From positions 1,364,001-1,428,000 of the forward strand of contig NZ_AP025458.1 in the NCBI RefSeq assembly GCF_024347295.1: 64,000 nt of DNA, given 5' to 3'. Below are positions 54,304 through 63,409 of this stretch, one piece after another; the first letter of the stretch is position 1; every line of letters starts with the position of its first letter. The position numbers were made by a program, and so were the translations under genes. The stretch comes from Vibrio artabrorum. GTDB taxonomy: Bacteria > Pseudomonadota > Gammaproteobacteria > Enterobacterales > Vibrionaceae. The notes beneath the pieces are model-generated. The model made no database searches and had not been told where the DNA came from. It was given only the letters and a program-made list of their open reading frames with translations.

Positions 54304-56940
54304 ATGTCTGATGTAAAACTTGAAAGAAACCAAGATCTTGATGAAAACAAGTATCGAAAGGTTCTACCGGGAACGGGTTTAGAATATTTCGATACTCGTG
54401 AAGCGATAGAAACGATATCCCCGGGCAGTTATAAAACCTTGCCTTATACGTCACGAGTATTGGCAGAGCAATTGATAAGAAACTGTGACCCTGTAACTCT
54501 AGGTCGCAGCTTAAAACAGATCATTGAACGAAAGAGTGACTTAGATTTTCCTTGGTATCCTGCGCGCGTGGTGTGTCATGACATTCTTGGCCAAACAGCT
54601 CTAGTAGATTTGGCGGGATTAAGAGACGCGATTGCCGACCAAGGCGGCGACCCTGCCAAGGTTAACCCAGTGGTCGAAACCCAACTGATTGTTGACCATT
54701 CGCTGGCAGTGGAACATGCGGGTTTTGAGAACCAAGCGTTTGATAAAAACCGCGCGATTGAAGAGCGTAGAAACGAAGACCGTTTTCATTTTATTGAATG
54801 GTGTAAAACCGCGTTTAAAAACGTGAGTGTGATCCCTGCTGGTAACGGGATCATGCACCAGATTAACTTGGAGAAAATGTCTCCGGTGATTCAATCCAAA
54901 GAAGGCATCGCGTTTCCTGATACTTGTGTCGGCACAGACAGCCATACACCGCACGTTGATGCTCTGGGCGTTATTGCGATTGGTGTGGGCGGCTTGGAAG
55001 CAGAAACTGTGATGCTCGGTCGTCCGTCAATGATGCGTTTGCCTGATATTGTCGGCGTTAAACTGACGGGTCAACGACAAGAAGGGATAACCGCAACGGA
55101 TATTGTGCTGGCGATTACTGAGTTTCTTCGTAATCAGAGAGTGATCTCAAGCTATTTGGAATTCTTCGGTGAGGGGGCTCGTGCGCTGACCATTGGTGAC
55201 CGCGCAACCATCTCCAACATGACGCCGGAATACGGTGCGACTGCGGGTATGTTCTACATCGATGAGCAGACTATTCAATATCTCAAGCTTACAGGGCGAG
55301 AGCCAGAACAGGTTGAATTAGTTGAACGCTACGCTAAGCAAACTGGGCTATGGGCTGACGCTCTCGATTCTGCTCAATATGAGCGTGTACTTGAGTTTGA
55401 TTTGTCGAAGGTTGAGCGTAATCTTGCAGGGCCATCCAATCCCCATCGTCGTTTGCCAACCAGAGAGCTGGCTGAACAAGGTATCAGTCAAACATCTTGG
55501 AAAGAGCAGCATGCTAAACAGTACAGCGATGATCAGATGCCTGATGGTGCCGTAATCATCGCAGCGATTACCTCTTGTACTAACACCAGTAATCCAAGAA
55601 ATGTGGTCGCCGCGGCATTGGTGGCTAAGAAAGCCAATCAACTTGGATTAGTTCGTAAGCCGTGGGTGAAAACATCATTTGCGCCGGGTTCTAAAGTTGC
55701 CAAGCTCTATCTCGAGTCGGCAGGTTTGCTTCCTGAACTTGAACAATTAGGCTTCGGTATCGTCGGCTATGCATGTACTACCTGCAACGGAATGAGCGGG
55801 GCTTTGGATCCGAAAATCCAACAAGAGATCATCGACCGCGACCTCTATTCAACCGCTGTGTTATCGGGGAATCGAAACTTTGATGGTCGAATCCATCCCT
55901 ATGCCAAACAAGCGTTTTTAGCCTCACCGCCATTGGTGGTTGCTTATGCTTTAGCGGGTACGATTCGCTTTGATATCGAGAAAGACAGCTTAGGCACTGA
56001 CATCAACGGCAAGCCAATCTACTTAAGTGATTTATGGCCGAGTGATGCCGAGATCGATGCGGTTGTCGGTGAACATGTTAAGCCTCAGCAATTCCAACAA
56101 ATCTACCTAAAAATGTTCCAGCCGGACGAGGATCAGGTAACGACAGCACCGCTTTATGACTGGCGACCTCAAAGTACCTATATTCGTAGACCACCTTATT
56201 GGGAAGGGGCTTTGGCGGGAGAACGAAGCCTATCTGGTATGAGACCTTTGGCTATTCTGGGGGACAACATCACGACCGATCACTTGTCTCCATCAAATGC
56301 GATTCTCGCTTCGAGCGCGGCGGGGGAATACCTTACCAAAATGCAAGTGCCGGAAGAGGACTTTAACTCTTACGCGACCCATCGAGGTGATCACTTAACC
56401 GCGCAACGAGCAACATTCGCCAACCCTAAGCTGTTTAACGAAATGGTGAAGGACGCTGGAGAAGTCGTGCAAGGTTCATTGGCACGAGTTGAGCCAGAAG
56501 GACAGGTTACGCGAATGTGGGAAGCGATAGAAACCTATATGAATCGCAAGCAACCCTTGATTGTCGTTGCTGGCGCGGATTACGGACAAGGCTCATCACG
56601 TGACTGGGCAGCCAAAGGGGTGCGTTTAGCGGGTGTTGAAGTGATTGTGGCTGAAGGGTTTGAACGAATCCACAGAACCAACTTGGTTGGCATGGGCGTA
56701 TTGCCTCTGCAATTCAAAGTAGGAACCAATCGCAATACCTTAGAGTTGGATGGCACCGAGCTTTACGACGTGTACGGCGACATTGAAGCGGGTTCTGATT
56801 TGGCTTTAGTGATTACTCGCAAAAACGGTGAAAAGCTTGATGTTCCCGTGACCTGTCGACTAGACACCGCGGACGAAGTGAATGTGTACAGCGCTGGTGG
56901 TGTGTTGCAACGTTTCGCCAAAGACTTTCTTGCAAATTAG
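54304..56940 (+). CDS. acnD: Fe/S-dependent 2-methylcitrate dehydratase
   Basis: The 878-residue aconitase-family enzyme dehydrates 2-methylcitrate to 2-methyl-trans-aconitate. It has the KLERNQDLDENKYRKVLPGT start of AcnD, cluster Cys residues in ITSCTNTSNPRNV (about 422) and GYACTTCNGMSGA (about 488), and the swivel domain with GDNITTDHLSPSNAI and DYGQGSSRDWAAKG. It replaces PrpD and needs PrpF, encoded 9 bp downstream. It is distinct from the AcnB-type enzyme at 36837. Confidence 0.95.
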   Translation: MSDVKLERNQDLDENKYRKVLPGTGLEYFDTREAIETISPGSYKTLPYTSRVLAEQLIRNCDPVTLGRSLKQIIERKSDLDFPWYPARVVCHDILGQTALVDLAGLRDAIADQGGDPAKVNPVVETQLIVDHSLAVEHAGFENQAFDKNRAIEERRNEDRFHFIEWCKTAFKNVSVIPAGNGIMHQINLEKMSPVIQSKEGIAFPDTCVGTDSHTPHVDALGVIAIGVGGLEAETVMLGRPSMMRLPDIVGVKLTGQRQEGITATDIVLAITEFLRNQRVISSYLEFFGEGARALTIGDRATISNMTPEYGATAGMFYIDEQTIQYLKLTGREPEQVELVERYAKQTGLWADALDSAQYERVLEFDLSKVERNLAGPSNPHRRLPTRELAEQGISQTSWKEQHAKQYSDDQMPDGAVIIAAITSCTNTSNPRNVVAAALVAKKANQLGLVRKPWVKTSFAPGSKVAKLYLESAGLLPELEQLGFGIVGYACTTCNGMSGALDPKIQQEIIDRDLYSTAVLSGNRNFDGRIHPYAKQAFLASPPLVVAYALAGTIRFDIEKDSLGTDINGKPIYLSDLWPSDAEIDAVVGEHVKPQQFQQIYLKMFQPDEDQVTTAPLYDWRPQSTYIRRPPYWEGALAGERSLSGMRPLAILGDNITTDHLSPSNAILASSAAGEYLTKMQVPEEDFNSYATHRGDHLTAQRATFANPKLFNEMVKDAGEVVQGSLARVEPEGQVTRMWEAIETYMNRKQPLIVVAGADYGQGSSRDWAAKGVRLAGVEVIVAEGFERIHRTNLVGMGVLPLQFKVGTNRNTLELDGTELYDVYGDIEAGSDLALVITRKNGEKLDVPVTCRLDTADEVNVYSAGGVLQRFAKDFLAN

Positions 56941-56949
56941 GAGCTAGGT

Positions 56950-58122
56950 ATGAACATCAAACAGATTAAAGTACCTGCTACTTACATGCGGGGCGGAACA
57001 AGCAAAGGTGTCTTTTTCAACCTAAGTGACTTACCTGAAGCTGCGCAAGTCGCCGGAGAAGCACGAGACGCATTACTTCTGCGTGTGATTGGCAGCCCGG
57101 ACCCTTATGGCAAGCAAACTGATGGTATGGGTGGTGCAACATCCAGCACCAGTAAAACTGTTATTGTTTCGAAAAGCAGTAAAACCGATCACGATGTTGA
57201 TTACCTATTCGGCCAAGTAGCAATAGACAAGCCGTTCGTTGATTGGAGCGGTAACTGCGGCAATTTGTCTGCTGCAGTGGGCCCATTTGCTATTCATAGT
57301 GGCCTCGTCGATTCGAATCGCATTCCAGAAAACGGTGTGGTCGAGGTGCGAGTATGGCAAGTGAATATAGAGAAAACCATTATTGTTCATGTGCCTATCG
57401 CTGATGGGGAAGTCCAAGAGTTGGGTGACTTTGAACTCGACGGTGTGACGTTCCCCGCCGCGGAGATCCAAGTTGATTTTCTAGACCCAGCCGATGCGAG
57501 TGGCTCTATGTTTCCGACAGGGAATGTTGTCGATTTTTTAGATGTTCCCGATTTGGGTTGCATCAAAGCGACATACATTAATGCTGGGATACCCACCATT
57601 TTTGTGGATGCTGAATCGGTGGGTTACCAAGGCACCGAACTTCAATCCGATATCAATAGTGATACTAAAGCCTTGGCTCGGTTTGAGTCGATACGAGCCC
57701 ATGGTGCAGTAGTGATGGGACTTATTGATTCACTAGAACAAGCTAAATCACGCCAGCACACTCCTAAGGTGGCCTTTGTAGCTAAGCCTCAAGCGTATCA
57801 AGCTTCCAGTGGAAAAGTGGTTGCTGCCGAAGATACTGACCTTCTGGTGCGTGCTTTGTCGATGGGGCAACTGCATCACGCCATGATGGGGACAGCTGCG
57901 GTCGCCATTGCTTCAGCGGCAAGTGTGGCAGGCACCTTAGTTAACTTGGCAGCCGGTGAGGGAGGTCGTGATTTTGTGACCTTTGGCCATCCTTCGGGAA
58001 CTTTAAAAGTAGGGGCTAAAGCAATCCAAACAGAAACAGGCTGGAAAATTGAGAGGGCGTTTATGAGTCGCAGTGCCCGAGTGATCATGGAAGGTGTTAT
58101 TCGGGTGCCTTTTCCCAAGTAA
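56950..58122 (+). CDS. prpF: 2-methylaconitate cis-trans isomerase
   Basis: The 390-residue PrpF, a diaminopimelate-epimerase-fold protein, isomerises the trans product of AcnD. The N-terminus has VPATYMRGGTSKGVFF with the catalytic Lys of the family. DWSGNCGNLSAAVGPFAI (about 97-114) holds the Cys. The C-terminal FMSRSARVIMEGVIRVP is also typical. It has an AGGAGCTAGGT ribosome site and is the last prp gene in the window. No prpE follows. Confidence 0.95.
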   Translation: MNIKQIKVPATYMRGGTSKGVFFNLSDLPEAAQVAGEARDALLLRVIGSPDPYGKQTDGMGGATSSTSKTVIVSKSSKTDHDVDYLFGQVAIDKPFVDWSGNCGNLSAAVGPFAIHSGLVDSNRIPENGVVEVRVWQVNIEKTIIVHVPIADGEVQELGDFELDGVTFPAAEIQVDFLDPADASGSMFPTGNVVDFLDVPDLGCIKATYINAGIPTIFVDAESVGYQGTELQSDINSDTKALARFESIRAHGAVVMGLIDSLEQAKSRQHTPKVAFVAKPQAYQASSGKVVAAEDTDLLVRALSMGQLHHAMMGTAAVAIASAASVAGTLVNLAAGEGGRDFVTFGHPSGTLKVGAKAIQTETGWKIERAFMSRSARVIMEGVIRVPFPK

Positions 58123-58255
58123 AGCGCAGCTGTGGTGGTTTTCATCGAAAAAACGAGATTAAAACATCGGATTCATTCAATAGCTTGTATCGATACGAGC
58201 GACCAGTAAACTAGACGCACTGAGATATTAATTGAGTTTGAGAAGTATACTTGTC

Positions 58256-58735
58256 ATGAAGGTTACATTAAGGGCTGCAAAGCACTCGGATTTGGAACAA
58301 CTTAACGAGTTAATGTTCGATCTCCACCATCACCACCATCTTGCGAGCCCAGAGCACTTTAAAACGGCAGAAGAGATTGAGCAGGAAAAAAGCATTGCAC
58401 GATACTTGGACGATCCTGAATGCTTAGTTTATGTGGCATTAAAAGGCGAGCTCGTTGTTGGCTTTATCTCAGGACATTTTTGTGAACTCATCTCAACGGT
58501 GAGTAAACCTGTGCCTATGGGGAGTGTCGATGAACTGTTTGTGTTACCTGATTATCGAAAAGAATCGATAGCTGAAAAGTTATTTAGCAAAGTTGAAGCG
58601 ACTTTTGATGATTATGGGGTTGAACAAATTTTTGTAGAAGTTTGGGACTTTAATTCACCTGCCAAGGACTTCTATCAAAAAATGGGGTTCACCCCTCACA
58701 TTCAATGGATGAGAAAGGCTTTGCACAAAACATAG
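58256..58735 (+). CDS. GNAT-family N-acetyltransferase
   Basis: The 159-residue protein has the GNAT fold. It starts MKVTLRAAKHSDLEQLNELMFDL, with acetyl-CoA-binding VDELFVLPDYRKESIAEKLFSKVE (about 88-111) and C-terminal WDFNSPAKDFYQKMGFTPHIQWMRK. The His-rich DLHHHHHLAS (about 22-31) is unusual and could bind metal. The acceptor substrate is unknown. The ATG at 58256 was chosen over a TTG 24 bp upstream, and the ribosome site is weak. Confidence 0.82.
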   Translation: MKVTLRAAKHSDLEQLNELMFDLHHHHHLASPEHFKTAEEIEQEKSIARYLDDPECLVYVALKGELVVGFISGHFCELISTVSKPVPMGSVDELFVLPDYRKESIAEKLFSKVEATFDDYGVEQIFVEVWDFNSPAKDFYQKMGFTPHIQWMRKALHKT

Positions 58736-58820
58736 ACAGCGATTTTGTGTGGTTTTGATTACACTAGGTAGGATGCTTTAGCAGTTTTAAATTTCTTCTA
58801 TTATTTATTAGGCAAATTCG

Positions 58821-60233
58821 TTGGTTATTCGATATCTATTCGTTTTCATACTGTCTCTTTTGAGTACGACTTCCGTTTGGGCAAACAACACTTTGCCCGA
58901 TCATATCGCTGGCGCTTTGTGTGTGGTGCGCGCTGATAACCAAATTGTGTTGGTTGATGAGTTGATCACAGGCCAATTGTCTTTACCGGGAGGTACGGTT
59001 GTTTCTGGTGAGCCGCCAGCGGTCGCCGCGCAACGTGAAACCTGGGAAGAAGCGGGTTTGTCCGTCACTGTTGGTGATGTATTGGGGTATACCGATAGTG
59101 CCGTTGTGTATGACTGTATCTCGGATTCTGAAGTGATCAGTTACAAAGCTCGAAATGAGTTAGGTGGCTTTGAGCTGCCTATTTGGTTTGCCCCTCATTA
59201 CGGCGTCGAAGTCAGCCGAGCGATGTTACTTCCACCGAGTGAGTTGCAAGCTCACCAATACCGCTATCCCGATCAGTGGTCTGAGATTAACGAGCTGTTT
59301 TTATCTGCGACAGATCAACCCGTGACGTATGTGACTGAGTTGGTGGGCGCGGCACCCAAAGTTCATCAGGTTGAATTAGGTTGGATTGTATCGCTTCAAA
59401 ATGCATTCGAAAAGATGCCAAGCGTGTTTGCGAATACTGTGTTGTTGACTGACCTGATAGCGAAACCATGGGTTTTCATTGTGATATTACCACTCATAGC
59501 CTGGTACTTTGGTCGTCACTTCGCGTTGAAGTTTGGCTTTACTTTGATCTCGGTAACATTGCTGACTTTAATCGCGCACCAAGGCTTTGGTTTTCCACGT
59601 CCACACGCTTACTTGCCAACATTGAAACTGGTGATGAGCAGTGGATATAGCTTCCCAAGCTTGCTGGCTGCCTTGTGGGTTAGTTTAAGCTTGTTAGTGT
59701 TTTGGAAGTTAAAGTGTTTGTTAGAGCAGAAATCGATATTGATAGTGCTCGCAGGTCTACTGTGGATCATGCTATTTAAGTCTTATTCAGGTAGTGCGTT
59801 CTTTAGTGATGTCTTAATGGGCGGTATATTAGGCGCATTAACGACGTGGCATATTGTCAGATTAGATGCTAAACCTGATGTTGATATTAGTGCCTTATTG
59901 AGCTCTAAAGGTGTTTGGTGGGCATTGTGCTTACTGTCGATCGTTCTCACGATGATATGGCCACTGCCAACCTTCTCTTTCTGGGTGGCTATTTTGATGA
60001 CGATTGCATGTTTAGTGACGTTAACAGATTCGAAGCCTTTGGTCGGCCAGTTCTCATTTAAGATCGTGGTTGGAGTGATGGCGATGTTGCTAGCGGGAAA
60101 TCTGCTGATTAGCTGGGCAGGAAGTTTTGTCTCTTTCAGTGGTATTGCTTCGTTTATTATTGAAACGTTACGCTTCCCAATCTTGATTCTGTTTGGTGTG
60201 GTGGCATTTCGTCTGCCATGGAAAAGAGAGTAA
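58821..60233 (+). CDS. Exported Nudix domain fused to a degenerate PAP2-like membrane domain
   Basis: The 470-residue two-part protein begins with a signal peptide (LFVFILSLLSTTSVWA). A Nudix hydrolase domain follows with a complete Nudix box: GG(T)VVSGE at 57-64 and RETWEEAGL at 72-80. From about residue 205 come six or seven membrane helices resembling PAP2 phosphatases. FPRPH (about 257), GYSFPSLLAAL where PAP2 has PSGH, and AFFSDVLMGG where PAP2 has a His before xxxD mark the motifs, so the catalytic His residues seem lost. The signal peptide would place the Nudix domain in the periplasm. No in-frame ATG exists near the N-terminus. The TTG at 58821 is the only start after an upstream stop. 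Confidence 0.8.
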   Translation: MVIRYLFVFILSLLSTTSVWANNTLPDHIAGALCVVRADNQIVLVDELITGQLSLPGGTVVSGEPPAVAAQRETWEEAGLSVTVGDVLGYTDSAVVYDCISDSEVISYKARNELGGFELPIWFAPHYGVEVSRAMLLPPSELQAHQYRYPDQWSEINELFLSATDQPVTYVTELVGAAPKVHQVELGWIVSLQNAFEKMPSVFANTVLLTDLIAKPWVFIVILPLIAWYFGRHFALKFGFTLISVTLLTLIAHQGFGFPRPHAYLPTLKLVMSSGYSFPSLLAALWVSLSLLVFWKLKCLLEQKSILIVLAGLLWIMLFKSYSGSAFFSDVLMGGILGALTTWHIVRLDAKPDVDISALLSSKGVWWALCLLSIVLTMIWPLPTFSFWVAILMTIACLVTLTDSKPLVGQFSFKIVVGVMAMLLAGNLLISWAGSFVSFSGIASFIIETLRFPILILFGVVAFRLPWKRE

Positions 60234-60257
60234 TCGGCTCGACTAACATAAAATCAA

Positions 60258-60282
60258 AAAGGCTGTGCAGTGCACAGCCTTT
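60258..60282. terminator. Intrinsic terminator after Nudix/PAP2-like gene
   Basis: AAAGGCTGTGCA (60258-60269) and TGCACAGCCTTT (60271-60282) form a long perfect palindrome with a one-base centre. It lies between convergent genes. Confidence 0.78.
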
Positions 60283-60291
60283 GTCATTTAT

Positions 60292-60312
60292 GCAACAAGC
60301 AACAAGCAACAA
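60292..60312. repeat. Three tandem copies of a 7-bp unit
   Basis: GCAACAA is repeated three times head to tail between convergent genes. It is short and probably without function. Confidence 0.6.
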
Positions 60313-60336
60313 TTCACACTAGAGCCTGTTGAGCGT

Positions 60337-61146
60337 TTATGAGTTGAAGATAAACTTCTCAATCGCGACTGCGACACCATGGTCGTCGTTGCTCGCTGTG
60401 ATGTGATCCGCCAGTTTCTTGGTCTCTTCCATTGCGTTGTCCATGGCAATGCCAAGGCCTGCATATTCAAGCATATGGTGATCGTTTTCAGCGTCACCCA
60501 TGCAGATGACTTCTTCTGCTTTAATACCCAAATGCTTAGCTATCGCCTCAATACCGACACCCTTATTTGATTTCGGGTTTAGGAACTCTAAGAAGAATGG
60601 TGCACTTTGCACGATAGTAAACTGAGTCTTAAGCGCTTGTGGCAACTTGCCGATGATTTCAGTCAGCTTACTTGGTTCGGCGACAATCATGGTCTTGATG
60701 ATTTCGTGGTCATCTTCGAGCTGAGAAAAGTCGAACTCGGTGATATCTAAGCCATTAATACGCGCTTCAATACCAGTGTACTCATTGTTCTCAGGTGTGA
60801 TTAAGCCGTGAACCTTGCTGAAAGCATGAACATAACCCCCAAGCTGTTCAGCGAGGGCAGCAATCTCTTTTGCGGCTTTACCGTTGCTGATCTCACTGTG
60901 AATGATCTCTTTTGTCGATACGTTCTGAACCATTGAGCCGTTGTAGAAGAGGACAAAGTCATCGTCACCGTTAATTGAAAGCTCATCGAGTTTACTTTGC
61001 ATACCTTCTAAAGGGCGGCCAGACGCGAGAACCACTTTCACACCGGCAGCTCGAGCTTTGGCAATCGCATCTTTGTTCTCTTGAGAAATCACTTTTTCAC
61101 TGTTGAGTAGTGTGCCATCCATATCAAGAGCAATCAGTTTGTACAT
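60337..61146 (-). CDS. Cof-type HAD-IIB phosphatase (YidA-like)
   Basis: The 269-residue cytoplasmic HAD phosphatase has nucleophile motif ALDMDGTLLNSE (Asp8, Asp10), motif II VVLASGRPLEGM (about 38-49), motif III Lys in NPKSNKGVGIEAIAKHLG (about 192-209), and motif IV CMGDAENDHHMLEYAG (about 215-230). The C2-type cap lies between. E. coli YidA dephosphorylates sugar phosphates. The sequence cannot tell the substrate. It is monocistronic. Confidence 0.92.
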   Translation of the reverse strand: MYKLIALDMDGTLLNSEKVISQENKDAIAKARAAGVKVVLASGRPLEGMQSKLDELSINGDDDFVLFYNGSMVQNVSTKEIIHSEISNGKAAKEIAALAEQLGGYVHAFSKVHGLITPENNEYTGIEARINGLDITEFDFSQLEDDHEIIKTMIVAEPSKLTEIIGKLPQALKTQFTIVQSAPFFLEFLNPKSNKGVGIEAIAKHLGIKAEEVICMGDAENDHHMLEYAGLGIAMDNAMEETKKLADHITASNDDHGVAVAIEKFIFNS

Positions 61147-61330
61147 GTTGTTCCTTACTAAAAAATAAAAGCTAACGAAATCTAATAAGTGAAAGGATAA
61201 GGGAACTTCAAACTTCAGGCTATGCCTTTGATCAACTCATTTACCCGTACTCATTTGTTTGACCAAAAGAGGTAAGTGCTTTAAGGTCTGCGGTTGATTA
61301 ATTTCATCAAATGATTGAGCTGAGGAAAAG

Positions 61331-61999
61331 TTGTACAAGATTAATGAAATGTTTGAAACCATTCAGGGTGAGGGCGTGTTTACGGGCGTTCCTGCTGTTT
61401 TTGTCCGTCTGCAAATTTGCCCAGTCGGCTGTTCTTGGTGTGATACCAAACAGACCTGGGAAGCCTTACCCGAAGATGAAACCAGCCTTGGCGATATTAT
61501 GGTTAAGACACAAGATTCACCCACTTGGTCAGCAATCGATGCTCAAGGAATCGTGAATGAATATATCAAGCAAGGTTACACTGCTAAGCACATTGTGATA
61601 ACCGGCGGTGAGCCGTGCATTTATGATCTTGTTCCTTTGACTGAAGCATTTGAGCAACACGGTTGTCGCTGTCAGATTGAGACTAGCGGAACATCAGAAG
61701 TACAAGCCACATCGGGTACTTGGGTTACGGTGTCACCAAAGGTGGCGATGAAAGCGAAGCTAGAAATCTTAGATAGCGCCTTACAACGTGCTAACGAAAT
61801 TAAGCATCCAGTCGGTACAAGCAAAGATATCGAACAACTTGACGGTTTATTGGAGCGGGCAGCGGTTCCTAGCGACACTGTCGTTGCACTGCAACCCATC
61901 AGCCAAAAAGACCGCGCGACTCAACTTTGTATTGATACCTGCATTGAGCGCAATTGGCGCTTATCAATCCAAACTCACAAATATTTGAGCATCGCATAA
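61331..61999 (+). CDS. queE: 7-carboxy-7-deazaguanine synthase
   Basis: The 222-residue radical-SAM enzyme makes CDG from 6-carboxytetrahydropterin in queuosine synthesis. The 4Fe-4S Cys are C30, C34 and C37 in QICPVGCSWC, the CX3CX2C spacing of QueE. The start MFETIQGEG and VITGGEPCIYDL are typical. It begins at a TTG with GAGGAAAAG upstream. The residue before the first Cys is Ile where Gly is usual. It is followed by queC. Confidence 0.93.
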   Translation: MYKINEMFETIQGEGVFTGVPAVFVRLQICPVGCSWCDTKQTWEALPEDETSLGDIMVKTQDSPTWSAIDAQGIVNEYIKQGYTAKHIVITGGEPCIYDLVPLTEAFEQHGCRCQIETSGTSEVQATSGTWVTVSPKVAMKAKLEILDSALQRANEIKHPVGTSKDIEQLDGLLERAAVPSDTVVALQPISQKDRATQLCIDTCIERNWRLSIQTHKYLSIA

Positions 62000-62057
62000 G
62001 TTGTATTTTTACTAGACAAGATAAGTCGTTAGTAGAAGGTTTTCGTAAGGATTTAAG

Positions 62058-62753
62058 ATGAAAAAAGCAGTGGTAGTATTCAGTGGTGGCCAAGACTCGA
62101 CAACGTGTCTTGTTCAAGCATTAAAAGAGTATGATGAAGTTCATGCGATTACGTTTGATTATGGTCAGCGCCATCGACTTGAGATTGAAGTCGCTCAGTC
62201 ATTGTCGAAAGAGCTTGGTGTGAAAGCGCACAAAGTGATGGATGTGACTCTGTTGAATGAACTGGCTATCAGTTCTCTGACTCGTGACGATATTCCAGTG
62301 TCTCATGAGCTACAAGAGAATGGGTTGCCGAACTCATTTGTTCCAGGGCGTAATATTCTGTTTTTAACTCTAGCGGGGATTTACGCTTACCAAATCGGTG
62401 CTGAAACCGTGATTACCGGTGTGTGTGAAACAGATTTCTCGGGTTACCCTGATTGTCGTAATGACTTTGTGAAGGCGATGAACTCAGCACTTGTACAAGG
62501 TATGGATAAGCCGCTTGATATCAAAACACCGCTAATGTGGCTTAACAAGGCCGAAACATGGGCGTTGGCAGATCAATACTCTGCACTTGAGTTGGTTCGC
62601 AATAAAACACTGACTTGTTACAACGGCATTGTTGGTGATGGCTGTGGCGATTGCCCGGCATGTGAACTGCGTAAAGTTGGCCTTAACGATTACCTAGGTG
62701 ATCGCGAAAGCATTATGGCTGAGTTGGTTCGTAAACAGGTTGAGAGTAAATAG
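62058..62753 (+). CDS. queC: 7-cyano-7-deazaguanine synthase
   Basis: The 231-residue ATP-dependent enzyme converts CDG to preQ0. It has the N-terminal PP-loop [14 protein letters not shown] (residues 7-20), [10 protein letters not shown] and [12 protein letters not shown]. The C-terminal zinc site has four Cys in [16 protein letters not shown] (about 193-208). It lies 58 bp after queE, likely in the same operon. Confidence 0.96.
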   Translation: MKKAVVVFSGGQDSTTCLVQALKEYDEVHAITFDYGQRHRLEIEVAQSLSKELGVKAHKVMDVTLLNELAISSLTRDDIPVSHELQENGLPNSFVPGRNILFLTLAGIYAYQIGAETVITGVCETDFSGYPDCRNDFVKAMNSALVQGMDKPLDIKTPLMWLNKAETWALADQYSALELVRNKTLTCYNGIVGDGCGDCPACELRKVGLNDYLGDRESIMAELVRKQVESK

Positions 62754-62888
62754 CGTCCGACCGTTTAAACCGCCATGTTATGGGGTAAGGGCTTAGTCTC
62801 GACAGTGACTTGTTGTCGATGATAGCTTCGATTTATTCGTTATATTAATCGAGAGCTTTTGATGCGATATATCGAGTTTGTTGATGAA

Positions 62889-62918
62889 TATCAGTCGTGC
62901 GTGTTCGCACGACTGATA
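62889..62918. terminator. Perfect 13-bp-stem hairpin between queC and DUF2750 gene
   Basis: TATCAGTCGTGCG (62889-62901) and CGCACGACTGATA (62906-62918) are exact complements around TGTT. It sits between convergent genes. No T run follows on either strand, so it may block or stabilise RNA 3' ends rather than act as a classic terminator. Confidence 0.6.
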
Positions 62919-62925
62919 GTCGAAA

Positions 62926-63276
62926 TTAAATGTATAATTTCGCTAAATCAGAAGGTTCGAGTTCTTTGCCTTCTAATGCTGCATTCCAGTTAGTGCCAAC
63001 AAGAACGCCGTCTTCTGCAAGCGTAAGTAGCCAATCTTCGACAAAGATGTCTAGTGGGATTTCTAAAACTTCAAAATCAGCCCACTCTTCAACGTTATGA
63101 GTTTGAGCATCTTCTTTTGAAGACCAAAAAGGCATTACTTCGCTGTTTTCGAACTCACTTGAGTCACATGCTAGCCAACCTTCTTCGTTACGAAGGCCCC
63201 ATACCAATTTAGTTTCTTGTGTTTCAGAAACGAATAGCTCTAGATTTGTTTGAATATCAGCGGTAAGTTTGCTCAT
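62926..63276 (-). CDS. DUF2750-family protein
   Basis: The 116-residue acidic soluble protein has the family's pattern: SKLTADIQTNLELFVSET, VWGLRNEEGWLACDS, MPFWSSKEDAQ and ADFEVLEIPLDIFVEDWL. DUF2750 proteins have no established function and are sometimes tied to immunity-like SUKH relatives. No partner gene is next to it here. Confidence 0.85.
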   Translation of the reverse strand: MSKLTADIQTNLELFVSETQETKLVWGLRNEEGWLACDSSEFENSEVMPFWSSKEDAQTHNVEEWADFEVLEIPLDIFVEDWLLTLAEDGVLVGTNWNAALEGKELEPSDLAKLYI

Positions 63277-63409
63277 GGATTAATTCTCTATGTTGATAAC
63301 ATAGCAAGGTTAACATTATAGTCGGCTTAGGTATATGCTATTTAAGGAATTGTAAGGAAACTGAAACGTCATCTCAAAACAACGTTTCAGTTATGTGTGT
63401 AGAATATAT

